From Selaginella moellendorffii (taxonomy: Eukaryota; Streptophyta; Lycopodiopsida; Selaginellales; Selaginellaceae), in NCBI RefSeq assembly GCF_000143415.4, contig NW_003314280.1, positions 186,001-250,000 on the forward strand: a stretch of 64,000 nucleotides of DNA, read 5' to 3'. A model generated the notes under the pieces. It was not told the origin of the DNA, did no database searches, and was given only the letters and a program-made list of their open reading frames with translations. Made by a program: the position numbers and the translations under genes. Below are positions 46,251-57,570 of the stretch, one piece after another (positions within the stretch are counted from its first letter, which is position 1; the number at the start of each line of letters is the position of its first letter).

Positions 46251-48271
46251 ATGGCAGCGGAAGCGATCGAGGCGATGGAGTCCACGAACGAGGGCGCCGC
46301 GGCAGCATCAGTAGCATTCCAGGTGAGGAGCAGCTGGCAAGCGATCCAGGGGCAAATCGACAGCGTCATGGATGTCATCCTCGATTCCGGTGATCCAAGC
46401 ACGGAGTCATCCACCAGCATTGTCGCTGCGGGAGATCGAGATCTGTCCCTGGCGCCGCCTCCAATCAATCCAGGGCCCTGCGAGATCACAGGTAAATCAT
46501 TTCCTCTTGTCCTGTGTCTGGAGATAGAGCTCTTTTGTTTCTTGGTGATGATCCAGTGGAATTCCAGCATAGGTTGTGCCATGTCCACAGCATTTGCGTC
46601 CTCAGCAGCTCGCGGCAGTGTGAGATCTACTCCCAGGCTCAATCCGCCGGAGACTTCGACTACATATGCACTGCTCGCGGCACGCTCCTCAAGGAAGGCT
46701 GCTCGTCCGGAGAAACTGGCCAGCTTTACGAGGCAGAGATCGAGCTTGTGAATGCTCATCCGTGGGCGGCTGTGAAGATCAGGGTGCTATCGCTGGAAAA
46801 TCCATCGCGAGCTAACGTGCGGAAGATCACTGTCCGTGGGAGTGCTGGTGGTGCCCCGCCAACTTTAGCCGCTCGTGAGGATGAACAGGGAAGCTTTAGC
46901 AGCAACAGCAGTAACTCCTCTTCGCTCCTCACGATGCTCATGCCAAGCGTCCTACAGATCGTCCGTGGCATGTCCGATGGAATGGAGACCCGGCGCGCAG
47001 CAGCGCGGGTACCACAGAAGATCGAGGCTGGTCCTAGCAAAGAAGCAGAGCTGTCTCGACAACACGCTGAAACGAGCCTTCGGCTTCAAAGGCTGGAGAT
47101 GGTCATTGGTCGTATGGAAGCGTTCCTCCAGGGGGCGTTTTCCAAGCTGGATAATCGGATGAGTAGCATGGAGGCACAGATTTCTACGCTTCAACAGCAG
47201 CCTCTGGAGTCGCGGGATGTTCCAGCCTCAGAGATGAGGCAGCCATCTCCATCATCAGATGCTAGGCCGGATGTTCCAGTGGACGAAGCTGAGCACTCAA
47301 ACACTGCCGATCTTCGAGAGGACGAAGGCCTTGATGGCGATGGTGACGATGAAGACGACGAGAACGAAGAAGAAGAAGATCAAGAAGAAGACGACGATAA
47401 TGATCAATCCTCTCTGAGTCTTGATGGCTCCGGCGAATCCTCCAGCGGCAGTTTAGAAACGGACTCTACCACTGCTCGACGAGGCTCGCTCTCGCTGGAG
47501 GACGCGTGGGCTTCGGCGCTGGCAGCGTTCTCGGTGGCAGTTGTTCCTGCCGCACCAGGCCCGGAGGAGAAGTTCGAGGATGCGGTAGCTGAAGTTAATG
47601 CAGAGAGGCCAGCCGACTCCAACGGGGACATTGGTGAAGAAAAAGAGGAAAGGAATGGAGAATCGGAGCCAGGAGGAGGTGACGCGACAACGTCAGCTTG
47701 GTGGGGAGAATTCATCGAAGTACCAGCAGCACAAGAGCAGCAAAGCGATCACCACAGTAGAGCAGAGGGAGTGGAGGTTTTGGTCGAGCAACAGGGAAAA
47801 GAGAATGCACAAGAGGAGCAAAGTCAGCACCACAGTACAGCAGAGGGAGTGGAGGTTTTGATCGAGCAACAGGGAAAAGAGAATGCACAAGAGCAGCAAA
47901 GTCAGCACCATAGTACAGCAGAGGGAGTGGAGGTTTTGATCGAGCAACAGGGAAAAGAGAAAAGCGATGGCAATGATCCGGCTCCTGTTGGCATGACTGC
48001 GGCAGGAGAATCAGCTGGAAGTCGCGAAGTGGATTTGATCGATTTTGAGGAGCAGGAGCCGAGGAAGAGCAACTTCAGCTCCGGTGATTGTCCCGGCGGA
48101 TTCTCCCCGGACTCGCTGCTCATCGATTGTATAGACGGCGTTTACCTGATGGAGCAGAAGAAGATGGTTCCACAGAAAGGTGGCAGTGACGAGAGTGTGG
48201 AGGATGGGTTTGATCTCATCGCGTCGCCGCGCAAAGTGGATCCCGAGATTTGCACGGATCTAATGTTTTAA
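46251..48271 (+). CDS. PAAT-like (C10orf88-type) protein with acidic low-complexity tail
   Basis: Two exons: MAAEAIEAMESTNEG...GPCEIT joined (46495 to about 46556) to VEFQHRLCHVHSICVLSSSR, QCEIYSQ. The first 180 residues resemble the N-terminal domain of animal PAAT/C10orf88: a short beta-rich domain with LSSSRQCEIY, an ARGT motif, YEAEIELVN, IRVLSL and KITVRGS. A helical segment follows (MLMPSVLQIVRGM) and then a coiled coil (SLRLQRLEMVIGRMEAFLQG). The remaining 350 residues are disordered and very acidic, with three copies of a 26-residue repeat (HHSTAEGVEVLIEQQGKENA). The PAAT link is by pattern only and remains tentative; the biochemical role is unknown. Confidence 0.55.
47742..47975 (+). 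repeat. Three tandem 78-bp in-frame repeats
   Basis: Three near-identical units encode HHS(R/T)AEGVEVL(V/I)EQQGKENA and a Gln/Glu link. Copies 2 and 3 differ by only a few bases, so the array expanded recently and can vary in length between alleles. Confidence 0.85.
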
Positions 48272-48583
48272 CCTTTAGCAAAGATTGATTTTTTTATGGG
48301 AAATAAAGAAAATGAAAAGGCAAAGGTGGTGGTGATGGTGGAGATTCCGAGAAAGAATAATAAGAGCCGAGAGGATTGTCATCGCATAGTTCAAGGACAG
48401 CACGCGACACCCTTGGCTGCCAAAATTTCCATCCCCTTCTTAGCAAAGTTTCTGTGCACGCATGGAAAGAAAGCCCAAAAGAGAAAGAGCGCTAAAAACT
48501 CCTCTTCCAGATTGTTACCATGATTCGGCGATGATATGATCTACACAGCACACGCACAGCGCAGCAACGCGGAGGGATTCCGG
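48272..48583. other. Spacer upstream of TPST
   Basis: Nothing recognised apart from a purine-rich run at about 48295-48370. Confidence 0.4.
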
Positions 48584-50866
48584 ATGAGGAAAGCGCTCGC
48601 TAGCAGCCGCTGGTGGCACTGGCGCTGGCGATCCCTCTCTGCGCTGCTGCTGTGGATGATCATCGTCGCGGCCTCCGGATCCAGTAAGTAGCCAAATGTG
48701 CTCACCGAGTGTGGACTCTAGGGTTTTGGTTTTCGTTGCCGACAGCCGAGAATCCATGGGGCGAGCGGGAGCGATGCGAGGCGCTGGTGCGGCGGTGGGC
48801 CGGGCAGGAGATTTGGAACATGGAGGAGGAGAGCGGCATGGATTTGGACGGCAGCCGCAAGTGGGAGCTCCAGGATTTGCTCTTCTTTCTCCATGTTCCA
48901 CGCACTGGAGGCCGCAACTACAACCAGTGGTGAGTGCTGGAAGAAAAAATCCTCTCTTCCTTTGTTTCTTTTCTCGCGCCGCTTCCAATCTCCAACTCGA
49001 TGCTTGCTCTTTCTCTCCCCTCTCATGCTTGAGTTCTTATTCTTTGGATTTGTTCTTCCAGCTTTCTAAAGAACATGTTCTCCTCAGAAGAGCTATGCCC
49101 TCGTTCTTACGACAAGCTTAGAATGGATCTCAGGTACTCGATCTCGTCGTTTGGTGTTCTTCGCTCTTGCGATCATACTCTCATTTTTTTGTGGATCCAG
49201 CAAACCAAACTGTAGCTTGCTATCAACTCACGACGACTACAGCATTCTCTCGATGCTTCCCAAGGCAAGGACGTCGACCATCACCAACATTCGCGATCCC
49301 ATGAACCGAGTTTTGAGCTCGTACGAGTTCTCCGTGGAAGTTGCCGCAAGGTTTCTTAGGCGAACGCGATCTATGCTGAGGAGGATTGGTCCCAAGACTC
49401 AAAAGGCAATGAGCACCCTGGACATTTGGCCGTGGAAGTATCTGGTTCCTCTCCTCCAGCGCGACCTCTTTGAGCGGGCAAGCTCTCTCGCTGCCATGCT
49501 CCTTCCTTTCTAACAGATCGTTCCTTCTATGCAGCGAGATTTGAGAGCCGCGCATTTGGTCGAGCAACCACAAAAGCCTGCCAATGTTTACGACGTGCCT
49601 GCATTTGTCATGCCTTTGAAGGAGTTTGTGGATCATCCCGCGGTTCATGAATTGGTTCACAACGGACAGACCTTCCAGGTTATATTTCTCTGGAAATCGA
49701 AGCGAGAAAAAAAAACGGTTTTGATGTATTGGCAGGTCGCCGGAATCACGAACAACTCGTACCTAAAAGAAGCGAACGATATCCGGTACTGTGTCACGCA
49801 GTTCGAGGAGCTTGGCGAGCATGTCCTTCACGTCGCAAAGGTTTGTGACTGATTGATTCTTCAGTTGGTTCACCCGTGAAAAATCTGTTTTCCAGAGGCG
49901 GCTTAACGGAATGCTATACGTTGGTCTCACTGAAAGACATAAGGAATCAGCGGAGATCCTTGTGCATCTCGTTGGGCGCCAAATTGCGACCAGGAACCTC
50001 CACAAAGGTGATAGATATTTCCTTGCTCCGTTTGCTTTCTACTGAAATATCAGGAAAAAAACCACTTCCATATATATAAATGCAGAGACTTCTTCCACAG
50101 CAAAACAAACAGCTACATATCCTGACTATGGACTTAATATGAACCTTACTGCAGGAAACGATACCTCCTACGGGGTTTGTAGCCTGTTTCAAGTTGATGA
50201 CAAAGCCTTCGTTTGACACGGTGCGCGTTCATTGTCGCCAGGACTTCATATCTCACATGGTCACCTCTTACGAGCAGTGCTCATCGTCTCTCAGGAATGC
50301 TCAGGTCCAACGCCGGATCATGTCCCTGGAAACGATTGCACCCGTCAACTTCTCCAAGGAGGTACTTTTTGTGCTTGCTTTGAAAGGACTTACTTGGACA
50401 GGAACCGCAGGCGAGGAAGACGATTCCAGGTGATACAGTCGCGCGAATACTGCAGCTCAATAGCTTGGACTTTGAGCTGTACCAGCACGCCAAGCAGCTC
50501 TTCCAACTGGAACAGGAATTTCTCAAGAACCACGCGGACGAGCTGGTATGAAAATGTTTGCACTCTGCGGGAGGATGACTGGCAATGCTTTTGTCTTGGC
50601 AGGAGACGTTTGAGCCCGATGGAAGACATGGATTGGAAGAGCACATTACTTCTTTACAAGCAACCGGCATTGTTGGATCAAGAGACGCGGCGGCCTACGT
50701 TCTTGAGGTGGACCGCAACAGGCTGGGAGTGACCAGGGACGCGGCAATCTTCATCCTGGGATGTTCTGTAGTGCTCAGCGCTCTTGGCATCTACTCTCTC
50801 GTAAATTTTCTGTCCAGGAGTGCAAGAGCAAAATCTAGAGGTGCTACCGCTCTCCAGAGAAAGTGA
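48584..50866 (+). CDS. TPST: Plant-type tyrosylprotein sulfotransferase
   Basis: Golgi enzyme that sulfates tyrosines in peptide hormones such as PSK, PSY, RGF and CIF using PAPS. Signal-anchor LSALLLWMIIVAASGS near the start. The 5'-phosphosulfate-binding motif reads FFLHVPRTGGRNYNQ, joined to CFLKNMFSSEELCPRSYDKL. Next come LLSTHDDYSILSMLPKART and the 3'-phosphate motif ITNIRDPMNRVLSSYEFSVE, STLDIWPWKYLVPLLQRDLF, then RRLNGMLYVGLTERHKESAE. The C-terminal domain has a membrane helix (DAAIFILGCSVVLSALGIY) as in plant TPST. About 10 exons. The start 48584 gives a basic leader before the anchor. Its 3' end is 117 bases from the oppositely oriented cupin-like gene. Confidence 0.9.
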
Positions 50867-50983
50867 CAAGTAGCCAGTGCAAGCAACTACAAGCTCCAGT
50901 TTTGTAAAAATCTGCTGTTGTAAGTAATGAGATAAAACGCGCATGAAATGGAAGAAGTATACTACTCTCACCTCACAAAATCT

Positions 50984-53007
50984 TTACATAACTTTCCCGC
51001 GAGTTCTGTAAGCCGCTTCCAAGTAGCACGAGTCCTTGTCGTCAAACTTGAGCGACGCGTAGAGCTGGAGAGCGATTATTGTCACAGGAAAGAGCCCGGA
51101 ATTCCAGAGGATACAGGCTTCACCCGCAGGGATGAGGACGGCTTCGTTCACTTGCAAATACTCCTGAGAAGGAACAATCTGCAAGTGCGCTCCTTTCAGC
51201 ACCACAACGAGAACGTCGCAGTCCGCCTCGTTCTCTGGATCATACGCCTGGCCAGTTCTCAAGACGACAGATCTCGCGTTGATGGCACCCAGACCGCTCA
51301 CTGGCATCGCAAACACCTGCTTTCCATTGCTGATGCTCTTTCCCACGCCAGAGCTTAACAACGTCGAGCCTTGTTTCCCAGCCCAGCTTATCCGAATGTA
51401 ATCGACCCCGGCCCCTGATGTTAAAGCATGGAGCTCCGAGCTGGAAAGAAATGCCAGTTCTCCACTCTTGAGCTCTTTCACTTCCCTGTAGGCTCTCCGA
51501 CTACCAACGTGGTGATAGTTCAACGTTCCTCTCACCACCACCACTACTTGATCGTGTGCCGATGACTTGAAAGCGGCTTCTGTCCCTTTGAATGCTAACA
51601 TCTCCACTGTGATCCAATCCAGCAGAGGCGAGCGAGCGAACTCGTAAATACCTGAAGCACCTGTAGCCCGTGCCCGTTTTCTCAACACTGTTATGTTGCT
51701 ACCCGGTAAAATTCCCGGCGGCCTGTACTCCCGTCTGTCAAACAAGTCCTCCTCCTCGAAACTCAGGCGCTCGCTATGTACCAGGCCGTGTCTAACGTCG
51801 TTGCGACTGTCCGAGGTCAGGTTATCACCGCTCGTCGAAGTCTCAGAAGCTAGCAAGGTAGGAGGAAGAACTGGCCTGGAAACCAACGCAATGTGGGAGC
51901 TGTCAACCTCTTGGTCTCGCAGAGTGCAATTGGCAGGCACAAACTGAAGTAACAACGACGCCTGGAGAGCCTCGGTTGGATTCGAGGTGCCATACAGCAG
52001 TCTGCCGTTTATAAAATAGGCTCCGCCTGGCTCCAAGTCGATGTCTTGCACAGCCGCTCCCTCCACTTTGTCAGCGAGATACATGAGTACCACCTAGATT
52101 TGTCACAAACAATAGTAAAAAACATGGAGCTGCACATTAAAAAATCGAAGGAAGAGAGGGAAAAAAAAGTATTGTCAGGTCAACTTACGGATTCCAATTG
52201 CTGTCGGAGCTGAGGACTTTCGTCGCCGTAGAATCTCCGCGCGGCTTTTATCTGGTTCGCGAGCTTGATGGCCATTTTTCTGGTCATCGTGTGGGAATTC
52301 TGGACGAGACGTGCGCCGCTGTTGAGGAGCACGTCCACTGTCTCGCATTGGAAGCCCTCGAACTTGAGCTTGAGAGCTTGCTGGGACTTTGGAGGGGCGT
52401 TCCAAACTGTGAGCCCAGAGAGGAGCACCGGATGCCCGAGGATAGCCTCCACAGCCTACCAAGCCACAGACAAGTAACGCATGAGTTTGAAGAACACACT
52501 CCCAAATGGCCCAAAAGAAAGAAAGCATACCTCTACGATGGATTTGTCTCTGCCAAGCTTGAAGCAATCTTCCAGCCACAAAAAGCACGCTCTATCGGAA
52601 GGACCCTCAAAGCCCGCACGAATCATTTGCTCGCCCAAGCGCGGCCTCAACTCCTCCCAATCACGAGCAATTTTTAGAAGGAGCTCTCCAATTTGTGCGT
52701 GCTTGAGAATCGAGAATGGGCCTGCCAAGCCATTCGCGGAGTAATCGGCCGCCGAGAGCTGGGGTTGCCATCGCAGATTCCCAACAGCGAAGGATTCGTT
52801 TTTGGAGGAATATCGGATGAAGGGAGCCCCGTTGCCAAATGCATCATCAATCTTTCCAGCCTCCTCTCGATCTGTGGAAACCCGAGCTTGTCCATCTCGA
52901 ATCGACACGGAGTACCATGCCTTGGCCGCCAAGATCAGCAGCAAACAGAAGCACGCCGCCCCGATCGCGAATCCTCCTTTCCTGTGCGCCTTCCATTTCC
53001 CTGGCAT
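50984..53007 (-). CDS. Type II membrane protein with PhyH-like and cupin-like regions, likely non-enzymatic
   Basis: Three exons encode about 614 residues. A basic N-terminus (MPGKWKAHRKGG) precedes a single membrane segment FAIGAACFCLLLILAAKAWY, so the bulk should face the ER/Golgi lumen. Residues about 80-300 follow the order of phytanoyl-CoA dioxygenase-like proteins: SANGLAGPFSIL, a helical part, VEAVEAILGHPVLLSGLTVW, PPKS, then EPGGAYFINGRLLYGTSNP and LLLQFVP. In active PhyH enzymes a His-x-Asp follows the PP motif and a His stands in GRLLHGS; here no HxD is visible and the latter is Tyr, so iron binding seems lost. The C-terminal half has two cupin-like blocks (DQVVVVVRGTLNYHHVG; DVLVVVLKGAHLQIVPSQEY) also without a clear His cluster. 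I do not know a named family; the PhyH assignment is tentative. Confidence 0.5.
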
Positions 53008-53046
53008 TCTTGGAGCAGCGCCAAAGAGTGCGCGATCAACACCACC

Positions 53047-53190
53047 CTAAGATCTCCCAGATCGATGCCTTACGCTGACGATCACGCCAAGAAGCAGCAA
53101 GGGAACGATAGCAACAGCGCTGCCGGCTCCATAATACGCACGATCGGCGTCCACGTCGTGTGGAAGTGGAAATCCCCCCAGCGTCGCCAT
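53047..53190 (-). CDS. Small hydrophobic ORF upstream of the cupin-like gene
   Basis: A 47-residue frame, MATLGGFPLPHDVDADRAYY then a clean membrane helix AVAIVPLLLLGVIVSV and a basic tail. It ends 40 bases before the start of the gene at 53007 on the same strand, so it may be an upstream ORF in that transcript, a separate microprotein, or an exon: a possible donor (GTAAGG) lies at its end. No similarity recognised. Confidence 0.3.
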   Translation of the reverse strand: MATLGGFPLPHDVDADRAYYGAGSAVAIVPLLLLGVIVSVRHRSGRS

Positions 53191-53285
53191 CGCCGCGCCT
53201 TCTCTCCCCTCATCAAGATTGCATGAATGCAACGGAATAGCACTCCCACACACAAAACAAGTGTCGTTAGCCTAGCTATACCAAT

Positions 53286-53311
53286 CCAGGGTTCGAATCC
53301 TGGCATTGGCA
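53286..53311 (+). other. tRNA 3'-half-like fragment
   Basis: A perfect T-arm (CCAGG-GTTCGAAT-CCTGG) is followed by seven bases and A, like the 3' acceptor strand of a tRNA. No matching 5' acceptor strand or anticodon arm is found upstream, so this is a tRNA or SINE fragment and not a gene. Confidence 0.45.
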
Positions 53312-53429
53312 CGAAGAACCCTAAAATCCGACAGGGCGCGAAGGGGCATTTCGATCTCTCTCCCTCCAGATCGCGGCCACAGCATCGATTCCTCTGAGCA
53401 GCTCCCTCGTCGACGATCTCCTGCGGCAG

Positions 53430-54780
53430 CGGACGATCGACGCAGCCGCGTGCGTGGAGCTGCTACGTTCTTGCGGTGAGTCCAGAGATGTCTCTCATCG
53501 CCGCTCGTGGCCACTGGTGCCACAGTTTCCTGAGCGATCAGATGTATGTCTGCTGTGGAAGCCTGGTCGATGCAAGAGATTTGCTGCCGGGGCTGGCCTC
53601 TCATGGACCCGGATGATCAAGGTCTTGTCCATCGATGGCAAGCGCTGCCGAGGCATTCCAGGTCTTCCAGCAGATGCTGCCCGCGGGCGTTCGTCCGGAG
53701 CATTCGTCACGGTTGTTAGCACTTGTTTTTCCTTGGAGGAGCGCTTCATGGTTGGATTGGAATCTGGGCTCATATTTGCCAATGCGGTGATCAATTTCCT
53801 CGCCAAGCGTGGGGATCGAGAATCTGCCAACAAGGCTTTCGAGAGATCGAGCCAGCGGGATGTGGCATCTTGGACGACAGTCATGGCAGCAAATACCCAG
53901 CATGGGCATCACAGGCAAGCTCTGGGGTTTTTTCAAGCGATGCTTGGAACAGCGCCGAGCAGCTTTGCGGCGCTTAACATCTGTGCTGGATTATCGTCGC
54001 CCAAGAATGGGGCGATGGTTGTCTCGCTCGTGGAGGAGTGTGGATTACGGACGTCTCGATCGGCACGAAATCATTCTCAGCGCAGTCCTCACGGCGTGCA
54101 ACACTCGGAACAATTTGGAGGCTTACGGACGGAAGTTCCACTCGTGGATCGACGAAGCGGGCTGGGAAACTAATGCTCTCGTAGCAAACGCTCTCGTCAC
54201 CATGTACGCAGCATGCGGTGCCACGGAGAGCGCTGAGGAGTTGTTGTCGAGGATGGACGTTGTCTCGTGGACCGCGGTTTTAGCCGGCTACTCTCAACTT
54301 GGTCGCTCCAAGGATTCGATCAGGCTCTTCAAATCGATGCTGCTGCACGGAGTGATCCGGATCGAGTGGCTTTTCTAACGCTTGCGCGTCTGGGAGCGAT
54401 GCCCTAGAAGGAAAGCTCGTCCACTCGCAGATCTTGGAGAGTGGACTCCAGGCGGACGTGACTGTCTCAAACTCGCTGCTCAACATGTACTGCAAGTGCG
54501 GCACGAAGCTGGAGGAAGCTCACGCTCACACAGCTTTGCTTGCCTCGAGCTCGGCATGGGACGTTCTCTCCTGGACGACGATTGTAGCGACGCGCGCCTC
54601 GAGCGGCAGTCCGGCAAGAGCAATGGAACTCTTCCGCGCGATGCAGCTACATGGCGTGATCCCTGACTCGATCACGTTCATCAACACCCTCCGGCTTGCA
54701 GCAACGCTGGCCTGGTGGAGCAAGCCGGGGATGTCTCTGCTGGGAGCGTGTAGTTTGTATTGCGACCATTTGCGCACGAC
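53430..54780 (+). pseudogene. Decayed PLS-type PPR gene
   Basis: PPR-type motifs appear in order but in changing frames: ACVELLRSCGESRD at the start, FANAVINFLAKRGDRESANK with DVASWTTVMAANTQHG, NALVTMYAACGATESAEELL with DVVSWTAVLAGYSQLG, then VSNSLLNMYCKCGTKLEEAH and DVLSWTTIVATRASSG, and IPDSITFINTLRLAAT. At least three frameshifts and a stop near 54376 break it. Active relatives are RNA-binding proteins of plastids or mitochondria. The intact PPR gene at 61-64 kb is from the same class but is not a close match over long stretches. Confidence 0.85.
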
Positions 54781-55182
54781 TCTTCCCGACGCTCTTGCGC
54801 GAAGTCCCCGGCAATGCCGGCAGCTAACATCATTGCCTTGTCCAATGCCTCTGTGCCTACACAGTGATCAATCGACGATTGATCGAATCCAAGTTTTTGA
54901 CACACTCCATTAGAGATGGAAGGGAATAGAAACATACGTTCTTCTATGGGTTCCTTCCCCGCCGCGAGGTGTGGGTCTAAACTCCTTTTGAGCTTGTGAA
55001 GGGGATGGAATCTCCTGGTTGCAAGGTGGAGGCGGCAGTTTTCTTCTTCCAGCACTGTCCAATTCCAGCATTGCGATGTGATATCATTCCAATCATGAAA
55101 CATTTTTAGTGTTTCACATGTGAGGTGACTAATTAAGTCAACAAAGTTGTTGACTTTAGTTTTATTCAACGCGCCAACTTTG
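54781..55182. other. Intergenic stretch downstream of the PPR pseudogene
   Basis: No gene recognised. The sequence becomes AT-rich after about 55070. Confidence 0.4.
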
Positions 55183-55365
55183 ACTTGATTTGGACTTCCA
55201 ATCTTTAATTCACTCGCGATGCCAATCAGAGACCTGTACAGGATGAAGTTTGTGGATGCTCAACGAGTGACTTGATTTGGACTTCCAATCTTTAATTCAC
55301 TCACCATTTAAAAAAAGACGAGATGCCAATCAGGGACCTGTACAGGATGAAGTTTGTGGATGCGC
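55183..55365. repeat. Two-copy tandem direct repeat
   Basis: The unit beginning GACTTGATTTGGACTTCC and ending with CTGTACAGGATGAAGTTTGT occurs at about 55182-55268 and again at 55269-55365. The second copy carries a short extra A-rich segment (about 55305-55320). Apart from that the copies differ at only a few bases, so the duplication is recent. Confidence 0.85.
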
Positions 55366-55434
55366 TTAGCAGAATCGCGACAATCGGTGATTCGCCTCGT
55401 CTCGATCATGTTGTACATGGCGATTGTGGTGACC

Positions 55435-55855
55435 GTTGTCAGGGATTACGGCCTCGCCCAGGAGGAGGTCGTTCCGGTCGAAATTCTCGGTAAGTCTGGG
55501 CAAAGAAAATTTCCATCAGGACATTTTCTCGATATGAATCATACATCCTACCTGAAGAAGGAACCTGGATTTGAATTTCAGGGTGGGAGCATCAAATTCT
55601 GCAGTCCGTTGGGAGAAAACTGATGAACAATTCTTCCTGGTACCTTGTTCTTCATGACAAGGAGCTCCATGTATGCCACCGACCAAAAGAAACCCGAGTA
55701 TGGAAGACACAAAAAAAATTCTTGCGAGTGCCATCTCTTGCTAACAAATTTGAGACACTTTTCATGGCAGACCCTTCAACTTATAGCTTTCACAAAGTCC
55801 AAGTCAAGTATCTCGTCTCGTTTGTCAAGTTAGCATATAAAGACCAAAAACTCGT
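55435..55855 (+). repeat. Left copy of ~420-bp direct repeat
   Basis: Matches 57005-57410 in the same orientation with blocks such as GTCGAAATTCTCGGTA, CCTACCTGAAGAAGGAACC, GCATCAAATTCTGCAGTCC and TACCTTGTTCTTCATGA. Identity looks about 80-85 percent with small gaps. It lies on one side of the P450 pseudogene and the other copy lies on its other side. Frames in it (for example 55354-55623) are not conserved in the second copy, so they are not treated as genes. Confidence 0.85.
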
Positions 55856-55880
55856 ATTAAGCGCAAGCTCTCAGTGTCAA

Positions 55881-55954
55881 GGCCGCGTAGCGTAGTGGAT
55901 CAGTGCGTCAGACTTCGAATCTGAAGGCTGTGGGTTCGAATTCCACCCTGGTCG
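55881..55954 (+). tRNA. tRNA-Arg (TCG), possibly degenerate
   Basis: 74 bases with D-arm, anticodon loop CTTCGAA (anticodon TCG), and T-arm GTGGG-TTCGAAT-TCCAC. The acceptor stem GGCCGCG / CCTGGTC has one mismatch and some G-U pairs, weaker than in the second copy at 58153-58226, so it may be a decaying gene. The 5' flank (TCTCAGTGTCAA) is shared with the other copy, so the flank was duplicated together with the gene. Confidence 0.7.
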
Positions 55955-55984
55955 TGTTTTGTCAGTAGCTCAAATAGTCAGTCG

Positions 55985-56960
55985 AACAAGTTGCTAATAA
56001 TTGAGTACTCCCAGCGAGACAATATCGCTGATACTATATTTTCACCATGATGAGAGGAAGACCGTAGCGGGCGATACGATGGCGACAAGCGAAACCGGAA
56101 GCGCTTGAGAATGGTGGCCAAGGCGATCTTGGCTTCGATGAGTGCAAAGGCTTGGCCAACACACACGCGGGGGCCAAGCGAAAAGGCCAGGAACGCGTTC
56201 GAGTGCTTGCACGGTCCATCCTTGAAGCTCTCCGGATTGAAGTCGTGGGTGTCGTGATGACTGGAATGGAGACCGCAGTTCCCTTTGGGACGAGGATGCG
56301 AAGATGAACACCACCACCGGTGGAGAGTTTCGTGGAGATCTATACAAGAAACTTCAAAGCAACGCAAAAACCTTACCAGCTTAAGCTTGCTGATTGAATT
56401 GGCTTCTGGAATGGCACCGTTGCAGACTTCCTGAGCCTCGACGCAAGCGCGCTCTGCCATTCCAAAGCCAAGAGCACAGCATGGACCAGTCTCCAGATGA
56501 GGAGACTACGTCGTCTTGTGGCCAGCAAAGAAAGTCTTGCACTCCTCCATCACGGGGAGAGAACGAAGAAAGAAAAACTTTACCGTATTCCTTGGACCAC
56601 TGGTGGCATCACATGCTCCACAATGTCGTGATTCAAGCCTGCCATGTCCCGCTCCTTGGCACTGTCTCTCATCTTCATCACCTTGCCGAAAGTCCTTGAC
56701 GGCCCCTGGATCCTGGCTTCGAATCCTTGCGTCGAGCGATCTTGGCTCCAGCCAAAACCTGGTTATGATCGATCGCCATAGCTTCACAACCACTGCTAGC
56801 AGCACCAGCAGCGTGCCCGTCCATATCGTGGAATGCCTGCCGGCCCATTGGATCGCACAATATATTGTACAAGAACTTTCATTGAAACCCCCAAAGTTTT
56901 TTTCTAGAAAATCAGAACGATTCCTCAGCACCCATTGTTCCAAGGCGGCCATGGTGTGTT
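55985..56960 (-). pseudogene. Cytochrome P450 pseudogene (CYP72-clan-like)
   Basis: On the minus strand the N-terminal anchor TGTLLVLLAVVVKLWRSIIT is followed by FWLEPRSLDARIRSQ, similar to the start of CYP72-clan enzymes, then a frameshift (SRTFGKVMKMRDSAKERDMA in the next frame). The central part is deleted and the sequence passes to the I-helix motif EECKTFFAGHKTT. After an intron and another frameshift come HDFNPESFKDG and the intact heme motif FSLGPRVCVGQAFALIEAKI. Missing middle, two or more frameshifts and lost K-helix order show that it is not functional. Confidence 0.85.
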
Positions 56961-57004
56961 TTAGCTCGCCCCTCAAAGCAATAATCCCATGGAATGTAAT
57001 ACAG

Positions 57005-57410
57005 CAACAATTCGTTATCAGGGATTTCTGCCTCGGGGAGGAGGAGAGCGTTTTGGTCGAAATTCTCGGTATGCTGGTGGGGGCATTTCTCGTTGTGAAT
57101 CATATCCTACCTGAAGAAGGAACCTTGACTTGAATTTCATGGTTGGAGCATCAAATTCTGCAGTCCATTATTTAGAGAAAACTGATGAAAAATTCTTCCT
57201 CGTACCTTGTTCTTCATGAAAAGGAGCTCCATGTATACCACCGATCAAAAGAAATCCGAGTATGCAGGACACAAAAAAAATTCTTACGGGTGTCATCTCT
57301 TGCTACTTCGAACATTTGAGACCTCCATTCAAGTTTTTCAAAGCAGACTCAGAAGGTCCAAGTCAAGTATCTCGTCTCAGTCAAGCTGACAAATAAAGAC
57401 CAAAAGTTTG
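57005..57410 (+). repeat. Right copy of ~420-bp direct repeat
   Basis: Second copy of the repeat at 55435-55855; see there. Between the two lie a tRNA-Arg gene and the P450 pseudogene. Confidence 0.85.
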
Positions 57411-57570
57411 AAACCACGGGCGGGCTTTTGGTTTATCTATGGGCACTGTTTGCTTGCGATCATCAAGATTTATATTGTCAATCCTCGAGATTCTGGATAT
57501 TAAAAAAGAGAGTTTTGAGTTTAAGGTTTACTCTGAAAAGGCTCCTTAATTCCACACCTTTTACCGTGGT

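Noticed and set aside
47693-47947. Leu-rich minus-strand frame that looks like repeated membrane segments
   Set aside because: Antisense of the three 78-bp repeats in the PAAT-like gene.
55354-55623. 89-codon frame starting MWMRLAESRQ
   Set aside because: Lies in the left direct-repeat copy; the frame is not kept in the right copy and nothing is recognised in it.
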